Shown here: in pieces, positions 18,507-26,336 of the stretch
Numbering within the stretch: the stretch's first letter is position 1
Layout of the letters: each line of letters opens with the position of its first letter
NCBI GenBank assembly: GCA_034521225.1
Contig: JAXHMR010000023.1
Span: 123,466 to 187,465 of the forward strand
Length of the DNA stretch: 64,000 nt
Source: Woeseia sp034521225
GTDB lineage: Bacteria; Pseudomonadota; Gammaproteobacteria; Steroidobacterales; Woeseiaceae
Direction of reading: 5' to 3'
Program-made: the position numbers and the translations under genes
The notes under the pieces: generated by a model
The model's input: only the letters and a program-made list of their open reading frames with translations
Database searches by the model: none
Told to the model about the DNA's origin: nothing

Positions 18507-19072
18507 CCCGCATCCTCCGCGTCCGGATCGCCGCGGCGAATCTGTTTCAGGTCAACCACGAACTCGGCCTGGCGGCCGGGTCCTGCTTCGGTCGTCTCAA
18601 CCTTGATGACGCTCGGGTCCGTCAGCCATTCCGATGCGTCGATACGGCGCATCAGCGCCGAAACACGCGTCGATGACTGCGCGATGCCGGTCAGCTGGAC
18701 CGTCGATCCCTGCTGGCGCATGCCGGTCAGGTAGACGCCTTCCGGAATTTCGCGGGTGATTTCGTCAAACAGGTGCACGATTTCCGGACGACTGCGTTGC
18801 AGCTGTTCGATAATCTCCATGCGCGCCAGCAACCGTTCCTTCTGGCGCTCAAGGCCTTCAATTTCGGTAATGCTCTTGTCGAGCTCGGCGATTTCCGCCG
18901 TCAGCCGTGCGTTGCGATCACGCTGGTAATCGATGCGCTGGTTGTAGACAAAGATCGTCGCCACCACGACAACGACACCGGCGACCAGTGCGCCCGCAAC
19001 CGCGATCAGGAAATCGCGCTGGCGCCGTTTTCGCTCGGCTTCGCGCCAGGGGAGGAGGTTAATGCGTGGCAT
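18503..19072 (-). CDS. pilN: Type IV pilus inner membrane protein PilN
   Basis: PilN binds the cytoplasmic ring protein PilM through its N-terminal peptide and pairs with PilO in the periplasm. The 189-aa protein begins with the diagnostic INLLPWRE motif (residues 4-11), followed by a TM segment (about 22-42), a coiled coil and a periplasmic ferredoxin-like domain. It starts 1 bp after the pilM stop and ends overlapping pilO. Confidence 0.95.
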   Translation of the reverse strand: MPRINLLPWREAERKRRQRDFLIAVAGALVAGVVVVVATIFVYNQRIDYQRDRNARLTAEIAELDKSITEIEGLERQKERLLARMEIIEQLQRSRPEIVHLFDEITREIPEGVYLTGMRQQGSTVQLTGIAQSSTRVSALMRRIDASEWLTDPSVIKVETTEAGPGRQAEFVVDLKQIRRGDPDAEDAG

Positions 19073-19073
19073 G

Positions 19074-20135
19074 TCAGTCGAAGCTCCTCAGTGCCAGGCC
19101 GCAGGCCGTAAGAAGTGCGGTCGAATCCTTGTGCACCCCCTGCGACTTGGCCTTGGAAGATATTTTCATCTGGCCGAGCGGGTCTCCGATCTCCGTCGGT
19201 ATTCCCACGCGACTCGATATAACGTCGGCGATGCCCGGTATGTTGGCGCAGCCGCCGCATACGAGGATCATGTCCGGCTGCTCGCGGCCGCCGCCGGACG
19301 CGAGGTAAAACTGGAGTGAACGGCTGACCTGCTGGGTCATGTCGTCGACGAAGGGCTCAAGCACTTCCGGCTGGTAATTGCTGGGCAGGCCGCCTTGTTT
19401 CTTGGCGCGCCCGGCGTCTTCCATACTGAGACCGTACGTCCGCATGATTTCCTCGGTCAGCTGCTGGCCGCCGAAGTTGAAGTCACGGGTGTAGACGACC
19501 TTCATGTCGTGCAGCACGCTGAACGTCGTGGAGCTGGCGCCGATATCAACGATGGCGACGGTCTGGCCGACGCCATTGTCCGGAATCTGGTGACTGAGCA
19601 ACTGGCAGGCGTTTTCCAGTGCGAATGCCTCGACATCCACCACCTGTGTGTTGAGACCGGCCGCCTGCACCGCCGCCTGGCGCTGCTCGACGTTCTCCGT
19701 GCGGGTGGCAACCAGCAGGACATCCAGCAATTCCGGGTCGTTCTGGCTGGGGCCGATGACTTCGAAGTCGAAACTGACCTCTTCCATCGGGAACGGAATG
19801 TACTGGTCGGCCTGGATCTCAACCTGGCCCTCGAGGTCCCGCTCCGACAGGCTCGCCGGCATCTGTATGACCTTCGTGATCGCGGCATCACCGGAGATCG
19901 CAATCGCGACGTCAGTTGCCTTGGCGCCGGAGCGCTTGACGGCGCGACGGATGGCCTCGCCGACGGCCTTGGCGTCAACGATGGCTTTTTCATTCACGGA
20001 ACTCGGCGGTGTTGGTTCCGCCGAATAGGATTCGACTCGATAACGCTTGCCGCTTTGCGACAGTTCAATCAGCTTCACCGACGAAGTCGTGATATCGAGG
20101 CCCAGCAAAGGTTGGGTTTTTTTGCCGAAGAACAC
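19074..20135 (-). CDS. pilM: Type IV pilus assembly ATPase-like protein PilM
   Basis: PilM is an actin/FtsA-like cytoplasmic protein that links the pilus alignment complex to the assembly ATPases. The 353-aa sequence opens with LLGLDITTSSVKLIEL (phosphate-1 region) and has the second nucleotide-binding loop IVDIGASSTTFSVL and adenosine motif MILVCGGCANIPGI. The start is GTG at 20135 with AAGGA 8 bases before it. First gene of the operon; a sigma70-like promoter lies about 70 bp upstream. Confidence 0.96.
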   Translation of the reverse strand: MFFGKKTQPLLGLDITTSSVKLIELSQSGKRYRVESYSAEPTPPSSVNEKAIVDAKAVGEAIRRAVKRSGAKATDVAIAISGDAAITKVIQMPASLSERDLEGQVEIQADQYIPFPMEEVSFDFEVIGPSQNDPELLDVLLVATRTENVEQRQAAVQAAGLNTQVVDVEAFALENACQLLSHQIPDNGVGQTVAIVDIGASSTTFSVLHDMKVVYTRDFNFGGQQLTEEIMRTYGLSMEDAGRAKKQGGLPSNYQPEVLEPFVDDMTQQVSRSLQFYLASGGGREQPDMILVCGGCANIPGIADVISSRVGIPTEIGDPLGQMKISSKAKSQGVHKDSTALLTACGLALRSFD

Positions 20136-20587
20136 GTGTTTTTTCCTTCTAAGTCGGTAGGTTGCGGCCCAAAGATAGGTTGAACCTGAGCAAAGCGATT
20201 TAACTATATATCAACAAAATGTTAATTAAAACGTGACTTTGTTCACGAACCCGCAAACGGTGATAGTACTGCCGGGACAACGTGCAATTCCGTGAACTGG
20301 TTGGCGCATCGGCCTGATGGCAGCCGATGCCCGGCAAACTTTAAGGACCCCCGTACAATTGTGAAGCATTCGGCCATGGCGCCCCCCGGCGCAGTTCAGT
20401 TGGGCGATGCGCTAGAACCTTCGCGGCTTCCCGCCATTGCAGCACGTTCGCCTGGCTCGCTATTATTCGCCGCAGGTCACCTGCCGGTCACTCCCCTCCA
20501 GGGCAGGCGCTGCCGGCCGAGTATACCCTCTGCGGCCTTGGTACCCTGACGAGACTTTACTCCTCTTTTCATTGCTTTTGGCTCATT
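20136..20587. other. Divergent intergenic region pilM / mrcA
   Basis: This 452-bp region separates two divergent genes. The pilM side (20195-20240) is strikingly AT-rich and holds the promoter annotated separately. The remainder returns to genomic GC and has no long open frame or strong hairpin; the mrcA promoter should lie in about 20450-20580, but I see no clear consensus. Confidence 0.5.
20203..20231 (-). promoter_or_regulatory. Candidate sigma70 promoter of pilMNOPQ
   Basis: On the minus strand a -35-like TTTTAA (20226-20231) and a -10-like TATAGT (20203-20208) are separated by 17 bp, inside the only AT-rich patch of the divergent region, 68 bp from the pilM GTG. The -35 is weak. The assignment rests on position and spacing only. 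Confidence 0.4.
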
Positions 20588-23320
20588 ATGCCCCCGACTA
20601 TGCAAGACAACACCCCACGCAAACGCCAGCAGGCCGTTCACGGTTTCTGGCGCCGCGCCCGGCGCTGGTTCGGGTTGCTGGCCGGCCTCGGCCTGTGCGC
20701 AGCATTGTTGTTCACCGCCGGCATTGTCGGCGCCTGGCGTTACGTGGCTCCAGGGCTACCCCAGCCCGAGACGATCCGCGAGATCCCGCTGCAGATTCCG
20801 CTGCGCATTTTCAGCCGTGACGGCCGCCTGATCGAAGAGGTTGGCGAGCGCCGGCGCATTATCGTCGAGTACGACGAGTTGCAGCCGTTCGTCGTCAACG
20901 CCTTCGTCGCCGCGGAGGACAGCCGGTTTTTCACGCACCCGGGAGTGGACTACCAGGGAATACTGCGGGCGCTCCTCATTACGCTGCGTACCGGCGAGCT
21001 CAGCCAGGGCGGCAGCACGATCACACAACAGCTGGCGCGGGATTACTTCCTGACCCGCGAACGCCTCTTTACGCGCAAGCTGCGCGAAGCATTTCTTGCC
21101 TGGAGGATCGAGCAGGCATTCAGCAAGCAAGAGATCATGGCGCTGTTCCTGAACAAGATGTTCTTCGGGCAGCGCGCCTATGGCGTCGCCGCTGCCGCGC
21201 AGGTCTACTTCGGCAAGCCCCTGCAGGACATCAACATTGCCGAGGCGGCAACGCTCGCCGGTGTGCTGCCGGCGCCGTCCAACTACAACCCGGTGCGCAG
21301 CCCGGCGAACGCGCGCATGCGCCGCGACTACGTGCTCGGGCGCATGAAGGCACTCGGCTACATTGATCAGGCCGCCTATGACGAGGCGATGGACGAAACC
21401 CTGGTGTCGCAGCTGCACGGCACAGCCACCGAGTTGTCCGCACCCTACGTTGCCGAAATGGTCCGACGGGAGATGCTCGAACGCTACGGCGACGACGCCT
21501 ACACGGCCGGTTACCGTGTTGTTACCACTATAGATTCCCGCATGCAGCGCGGCGCAAATTACGCACTCAGGAACGGCCTGCTCGAGTTTACGCGCCGCCG
21601 CGGCTATCGCGGACCGATCAGCCATGTCGAAATTGACCCGGGGATGCTTTCGGACCCGTTCGTCGAATGGCCGGCGGATGTGCGCCTCGCGCTGGAGAGC
21701 TACAACAGCCCGGCGGGCCTCGCCGTCGCGCTGGTAACCGAACTGCATGAAGACAACAGTGCGACGGTCGTACTACAGGACGGCACAGAGGTATTGCTGC
21801 CGTGGCACGGTATTTCGTGGGCACGGCGGTTTATCGACGTCGAGACGACCGGTCCGGCGCCCGGGACAGTCGCCGATGTGCTGGCGTCGGGCGACCTGGT
21901 CCATGTCATGCGCATCCAGGCGGGCGGCTACGCGCTCGCCCAGATTCCACAGGCACAGGCAGCCGTCGTGTCACTGGACCCTTACGACGGCGCCATTACC
22001 AGCCTGGTGGGGGGCTTCGATTATTCGCTCAGCAAGTACAATCGTGTGACGCAGGCATCGCGGCAACCGGGCTCGTCATTCAAGCCGTTCATTTACTCGG
22101 CGGCTCTCGAACAGGGCAATACGGCGGCGACGATTGTTACCGACGCGCCGGTCGTCATCAGTTCGGCCCAGCTTGAAGCCGTCTGGCGGCCGGTCAATTA
22201 CAGCGGCCGTTTTTACGGTGAACAGCGGCTGCGCGAGGCGCTGGTACGGTCGATGAACCTTGCTTCGGTGCGGCTGCTGCTGAACCACACCGGCATCGGC
22301 AACACCGTGCGCCATCTCGAACCGTTCGGCTTCAGCGACAGCACGCTGATCCGGAACGGTTCGCTCGCGCTCGGCGGCGGCAACGCATCGCCGCTGGACA
22401 TGGCGCAGGGGTACGCAGTGTTTGCCAACGGCGGCTATGCCGTCGACCCCTACGTGATCGACTCGATCTTCGGGCCCGAGGAAAAGTACCTGTATCGCGC
22501 CGAGCCGGCCGTCGTCTGCAAGCACTGTGAACCGGTCGACGCCGATATCGATGACAGCGCCGGAACAATCGCCCTGTACGCGGACGACGATGCGCCGCTC
22601 GATGGCAACCCGAACGCCGGCGAGCCCCTCGGCATGTCACTCGAAGAGATGGCCGAAATCGGCGAGACCTACCGCCCGGATGCAGGGGAAGCGCCGTCGC
22701 TGTACCGCGGCATGAAACTGGCGCCGCGCGTGATCTCCGAACAGAACGCCTTCCTGATCTCGGACATGATGCGTGACGTCATACGGCGCGGTACCGGCGT
22801 GCGCGCACGCGTCCTCGGCCGCACCGACCTGTCCGGCAAGACCGGCACGTCCAACGACCGCCGCGACGCCTGGTTCGGCGGCTTCAACGGCGACATGGCC
22901 GCCGTCGTCTGGGTCGGTTATGACCAGGACCAGCCGCTCGGCCCCGGCGAGGAAGGCTCGCGCACCGCGCTGCCGATCTGGATAGAGTTCGCGCGCGTGG
23001 CACTCGCCGGTGCCCCGGCCCATCAGTTGCCGATGCCGGATGGCATGGTCAATGTACGTATCTCTAAATCAACCGGCTGCCCGGCGGGCGCCGAGGTGCC
23101 GCTCGACGATGTGATGTTTGAGGTATTTCGTGTAGACCATGTGCCCGAGTGCGCGCAGGCGGAAGAGCCCGATGACATCTTTAACAACGACGAAGGCTTC
23201 CGCTTTGGCGTCGACGCAGCCGGCGCCGGCGAACAGGACGGTGAAGGCGGGCATGACGGTCCGGGCGAGGGTGAGGATGAAGATGAGGACGAACTCGAGG
23301 AGGAGGAGCCATTGTTCTGA
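20588..23320 (+). CDS. mrcA: Penicillin-binding protein 1A (bifunctional transglycosylase/transpeptidase)
   Basis: A class A PBP that polymerises and cross-links peptidoglycan. From N to C: a basic cytoplasmic tail, a TM anchor (about residues 30-55), the GT51 glycosyltransferase domain with EDSRFFTHPGVD and GGSTITQQLAR, an OB-type insert typical of PBP1A (DGTEVLLPWHGISWARRF), and the transpeptidase domain with the active Ser in PGSSFKPFIYS, an SMN-type motif in RSMNLASV and KTGTSND. At 910 aa it is a little long: the last about 35 residues are a Gly/Asp/Glu-rich acidic tail. A second Met four codons in (20600) is an alternative start. Divergent from pilM, a classic gammaproteobacterial pairing. 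Confidence 0.96.
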   Translation: MPPTMQDNTPRKRQQAVHGFWRRARRWFGLLAGLGLCAALLFTAGIVGAWRYVAPGLPQPETIREIPLQIPLRIFSRDGRLIEEVGERRRIIVEYDELQPFVVNAFVAAEDSRFFTHPGVDYQGILRALLITLRTGELSQGGSTITQQLARDYFLTRERLFTRKLREAFLAWRIEQAFSKQEIMALFLNKMFFGQRAYGVAAAAQVYFGKPLQDINIAEAATLAGVLPAPSNYNPVRSPANARMRRDYVLGRMKALGYIDQAAYDEAMDETLVSQLHGTATELSAPYVAEMVRREMLERYGDDAYTAGYRVVTTIDSRMQRGANYALRNGLLEFTRRRGYRGPISHVEIDPGMLSDPFVEWPADVRLALESYNSPAGLAVALVTELHEDNSATVVLQDGTEVLLPWHGISWARRFIDVETTGPAPGTVADVLASGDLVHVMRIQAGGYALAQIPQAQAAVVSLDPYDGAITSLVGGFDYSLSKYNRVTQASRQPGSSFKPFIYSAALEQGNTAATIVTDAPVVISSAQLEAVWRPVNYSGRFYGEQRLREALVRSMNLASVRLLLNHTGIGNTVRHLEPFGFSDSTLIRNGSLALGGGNASPLDMAQGYAVFANGGYAVDPYVIDSIFGPEEKYLYRAEPAVVCKHCEPVDADIDDSAGTIALYADDDAPLDGNPNAGEPLGMSLEEMAEIGETYRPDAGEAPSLYRGMKLAPRVISEQNAFLISDMMRDVIRRGTGVRARVLGRTDLSGKTGTSNDRRDAWFGGFNGDMAAVVWVGYDQDQPLGPGEEGSRTALPIWIEFARVALAGAPAHQLPMPDGMVNVRISKSTGCPAGAEVPLDDVMFEVFRVDHVPECAQAEEPDDIFNNDEGFRFGVDAAGAGEQDGEGGHDGPGEGEDEDEDELEEEEPLF

Positions 23321-23424
23321 TCCGCGGGCTGGTAATACTTCATCAAGCCTTCCTGTTGCGCCGGATAACGTGCGACTCCGTTAGCCGGATGCAAGACAGG
23401 GCGGCAGGTCGACGCAATTCAGTG

Positions 23425-23458
23425 GTAACAGAAGCTGGTCGGGACCAGACTCTGTTAC
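23425..23458. promoter_or_regulatory. 16-bp near-perfect palindrome before the 205-aa gene
   Basis: GTAACAGAAGCTGGTC is followed two bases later by GACCAGACTCTGTTAC, its reverse complement except at the AAG/AGT position. It ends 21 bp before the start codon at 23480. It could be a terminator of mrcA without a U-run, or an operator or translational hairpin for the downstream gene. Confidence 0.5.
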
Positions 23459-23479
23459 GGCACCACGGCATGGGGGCGT

Positions 23480-24097
23480 ATGGGCAGAAAGAGCGTCATC
23501 GTTAACGACCGTGCACGCCAGGTACTGGCGCAGGAAGCGGCCCGCATCATTTGCGAGCAGGGCATCGAGGACTACCGTACCGCCAAGATCAAGGCGGCCG
23601 AGCGGCTCGGCATGACCGAGCATGGTTCGCTGCCCGGCAACACCGAGATCGAACGCGCGGTCGGTGAGCACTTGCTGCTGTTCGGCGGCGAGTCCCACGG
23701 TTCGATGCTGCGGGGGCTAAGGCGCACGGCGGTATCCGCCATGGAGATGCTCGCGCCGTTCCGGCCGCGGCTCGTCGGGCCGGTGCTAAGCGGCACGGCG
23801 GGCGCCACATCGGCGGTCAACTTGCACGTCTTTGCCGACAATCCGGAACAGGTCGCTTTTGCACTGGACGAAAGCCATGTCGCCTGGCGCAGCTACGAGA
23901 GGCGCCTGAAAAGCCGGCGGGATTGCGTCGAGAGTTTTGCGGGCTACCGGTTCCTGCACGACGAAGCGGCCGTGGAGGCCACGGTGTTCCCCGTGGATGG
24001 CATTCGGCAGGCGCCAATCAGCCCGATCGACGGCAAGCCGATGCAGCGTGCCGACCGGCAAAAGGTGAGGCGACTGATCGACGGGGCGGACTCCTAA
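23480..24097 (+). CDS. Conserved-looking hypothetical protein, 205 aa
   Basis: A soluble 205-aa protein with no signal peptide or TM segment. The N-terminal half is helical and basic (ARQVLAQEAARIICEQG; DYRTAKIKAAERLG). The middle segment LVGPVLSGTAGATSAVNLHVFADNPEQVAFALDE has the alternation of a strand-loop-strand unit loosely like a nucleotidyltransferase core, but no catalytic Asp pair is certain. The C-terminal end VFPVDGIRQAPISPIDGKPM resembles a substrate or nucleic-acid loop. I do not recognise the family. It has an ATG start, is read toward gltA and overlaps the gltA stop by 4 bp tail to tail. A strong palindrome precedes it. Confidence 0.65.
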   Translation: MGRKSVIVNDRARQVLAQEAARIICEQGIEDYRTAKIKAAERLGMTEHGSLPGNTEIERAVGEHLLLFGGESHGSMLRGLRRTAVSAMEMLAPFRPRLVGPVLSGTAGATSAVNLHVFADNPEQVAFALDESHVAWRSYERRLKSRRDCVESFAGYRFLHDEAAVEATVFPVDGIRQAPISPIDGKPMQRADRQKVRRLIDGADS

Positions 24098-25392
24098 CCG
24101 CGTTTGGCGAGCGGCTGGTAGTCGCGCAGGGTCGGGCCGCTGTAGAGCTGCCGCGGGCGGCTGATGCGGCCGTTCGGGTCGGAGATCATTTCGCGCCAGT
24201 GCGCGACCCAGCCAACGGTGCGGCCGATGGCAAACATGACGGTGAACATGGACGTCGGGATGCCCAGCGCGCGGTAAATGATGCCGGAATAGAAATCCAC
24301 ATTCGGGTACAGGTTCTTCTCGATGAAGTACTCGTCCTTAAGCGCCACCTCCTCGAGTTCGAGCGCCAGTTCGAGCAGCGGCGAGTTCGTGCGGCCCAGT
24401 TGCTTCAGGACCTTGTGGCACATGTCGCGGATGATCGTCGCGCGCGGGTCGAAGTTCTTGTAGACACGGTGGCCGAAGCCCATCAGCCGGAACGAATCGT
24501 TCTTGTCCTTTGCTTTGGCGACGTACTTCGGAATGTTTTTGGCATCGCCAATATTCTCCAGCATGCGCAGCACCGCCTCGTTGGCACCGCCGTGCGCCGG
24601 CCCCCAGAGTGCTGAAATACCGGCGGCTATGGCCGAGTAGGGGTTGGCACCCGAACTGGCTGCCATGCGCACCGTTGACGTCGAGCAATTCTGTTCGTGA
24701 TCCGCATGCAGGATGAACAGCAGGTCGAGCGCCTGCGCGGCAATCGGATCTATCTGGTAGGGCTCGGCCGGTACCGCGAAAAACATCTGCAACAGGTTCT
24801 CGCAGTACCCCAGATCGTTACGCGGATACATGAACGGCTGGCCGACCGTATGCTTGTAGGCAGCCGCGGCGATCGTTGGCATTTTTGCCAGGATACGGTG
24901 CGCAAAAACTTCCCGTGCGTCGGGGTTATGCACATCCATCGTGTCGTGATAGTAGGCAGACATCGAGCCGACGACGGCCGACAGCATGGCCATCGGATGG
25001 GCGTCATAGCGAAAGCCTGTAAAGAACCGCAACATACCCTCGTTCAGCATCGTGTGCGTGCGGATCGAAGTATCAAAAGCGTCGAGCTCTTTCCTGGCCG
25101 GCAACTCGCCGTACAGCAACAGGTAGGCGACCTCGAGGAAATTGGAGTGCTCGGCAAGCTGCTCGACCGGATAGCCCCGATACAGCAACACGCCTTCCTT
25201 GCCATCAATGAACGTAATCTTGCTGTCGCAACTGCCTGTCGCCCCGAAGCCCGGATCGTAGGTAAAGACGCCTTGCTCCTGGTAGAGCTGGCTGATATCG
25301 ACTACGTCCGGACCCATCGTGCCCTTGTGCACGGGCAAATCGAGACGGCGCGACCCGTCCGGGTTGCTCAGCGTGTATGCATCTTTAGTCAT
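24094..25392 (-). CDS. gltA: Citrate synthase (type II)
   Basis: GltA condenses oxaloacetate and acetyl-CoA to citrate, the entry to the TCA cycle. The start is placed at 25392 (MTKDAYTL) because GAGGA lies 7 bases upstream; the ATG two codons earlier is possible. This gives 432 aa, as in the E. coli enzyme. The catalytic residues are in HADHEQNCSTSTVR, GPAHGGANEAV, GFGHRVYKNFDPRA (His) and NVDFYSGI (Asp). The N-terminal domain of the hexameric, NADH-sensitive type is present. It is transcribed alone, with a 168-bp inverted repeat upstream. Confidence 0.97.
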   Translation of the reverse strand: MTKDAYTLSNPDGSRRLDLPVHKGTMGPDVVDISQLYQEQGVFTYDPGFGATGSCDSKITFIDGKEGVLLYRGYPVEQLAEHSNFLEVAYLLLYGELPARKELDAFDTSIRTHTMLNEGMLRFFTGFRYDAHPMAMLSAVVGSMSAYYHDTMDVHNPDAREVFAHRILAKMPTIAAAAYKHTVGQPFMYPRNDLGYCENLLQMFFAVPAEPYQIDPIAAQALDLLFILHADHEQNCSTSTVRMAASSGANPYSAIAAGISALWGPAHGGANEAVLRMLENIGDAKNIPKYVAKAKDKNDSFRLMGFGHRVYKNFDPRATIIRDMCHKVLKQLGRTNSPLLELALELEEVALKDEYFIEKNLYPNVDFYSGIIYRALGIPTSMFTVMFAIGRTVGWVAHWREMISDPNGRISRPRQLYSGPTLRDYQPLAKRG

Positions 25393-25546
25393 TGTCATCC
25401 TCAGGTAGGCCCGGGCAGGCGGCGCACTCGGCGAATGCGCTGTGCAATTCTGCCGCAAGCCACCTCGGTCGCTCAATTTAACTCAAACGAGGGCGCAAAA
25501 GCAGACTTCATCCCGCTGGCAGCGAGCCGCCAGCCGGCACGGTCTG

Positions 25547-25714
25547 GCCCGGATTATTCATGAACGGCACGATGACCGGGGCGAAGGCGCGCCCCGGGGA
25601 GGGCTTTTCAGGGCGCTGTGCCGGACGGGGACGTATTCACAGCGTCCCTGAAAAGCCCTCCCGGGGTGCGCCTTCGCCGACCACCGAAGCCGAACGTTCA
25701 TGAATAATCCGGGC
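25547..25714. repeat. 168-bp long inverted repeat between rpmE and gltA
   Basis: The outer arms are perfect 20-bp complements (25547-25566 GCCCGGATTATTCATGAACG; 25695-25714). The inner arms, 25581-25620 and 25638-25677, are about 40 bp each and match except for two single-base indels and one G-T pair. The terminal loop is about 17 bases. The spacers between outer and inner arms do not pair. No open frame is present. The design, with conserved termini and a long central hairpin, suits a MITE-like element; it could also end rpmE transcription. Confidence 0.88.
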
Positions 25715-25780
25715 GGAAGCCTCTGCGCGGCAGCAGCCGCACGCGACACTCAGTCAATCGCGCTCGCCAGAGCGACGCCA

Positions 25781-25993
25781 TCAAGCGCCTTTGGCTATCC
25801 CGTACTTGCGGCGGAACTTGTCAACGCGGCCGCCACTGTCGAGGACCTTCTGCTTACCGGTGTAAAACGGGTGACAGGCCGAGCAAACCTCGATAGCGAG
25901 GTCTTCGCCCAGCGTCGAGCGCGTCTCGAACTCGTTGCCGCAACTGCAGGTTATCTTGACGTCACTGTAGTTGGGGTGAATGTTGGGTTTCAT
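25781..25993 (-). CDS. rpmE: 50S ribosomal protein L31, zinc-binding type
   Basis: L31 joins the bridge between ribosomal subunits. The 70-aa protein starts at 25993 (MKPNIHPNYSDV). It has the zinc ribbon cysteines of the C+ type: CSC near residue 16 and CSACHPFYTGKQ near residues 37-40. An open frame extends upstream of this Met but is not homologous, so the conserved start is chosen. A DnaA-box region lies 90 bp upstream and the long inverted repeat 66 bp downstream. Confidence 0.96.
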   Translation of the reverse strand: MKPNIHPNYSDVKITCSCGNEFETRSTLGEDLAIEVCSACHPFYTGKQKVLDSGGRVDKFRRKYGIAKGA

Positions 25994-26084
25994 GAGCGAG
26001 GTCCCGGCGCCCAGGGGAATGCAAAAGGGCGCGTAGCATAATGTGAACCGGCCGGCCCTGCAGAGCCCGCACTTCGGCGTTTCG

Positions 26085-26296
26085 TTATCCACAAAACCTG
26101 TGGATAACATTGTGGAAGAAAATTGAGTGAGTGGCCTAAGTGAGGATTTTTAAAGCGTGCTTGTTAAAATGTCTAATTTATGTCCAAATTATTAAAACGT
26201 TTAAAATCAGCTACTTCATAGCTACTCTCGACAGTTGGTCTGAGCTACAGCGGCTATTAGGCGGATATTACAGGCTAACGCCCGCGCTGTGCATAA
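26085..26296. other. Three perfect DnaA boxes flanking an AT-rich segment (candidate oriC or DnaA-regulated region)
   Basis: TTATCCACA (26085-26093) and its inverted copy TGTGGATAA (26099-26107) form a tight head-to-head pair with a 5-bp gap. A third box, TGTGCATAA (complement of TTATGCACA), is at 26288-26296. All three match the consensus TTATNCACA. Between them, 26150-26225 is the most AT-rich stretch in the window (GATTTTTAAAG, TTAAAATG, ATTATTAAAACG, TTTAAAATC). The intergenic region 25994-26336 contains no gene. Gene orientation is mostly minus to the left and mostly plus from 29.86 kb. These are features of a replication origin, but a DnaA-controlled promoter is an alternative. Confidence 0.55.
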
Positions 26297-26336
26297 AGCG
26301 CCTCGCCGCGGCCAGCGGCCGCGCCCGGCACTGCCG

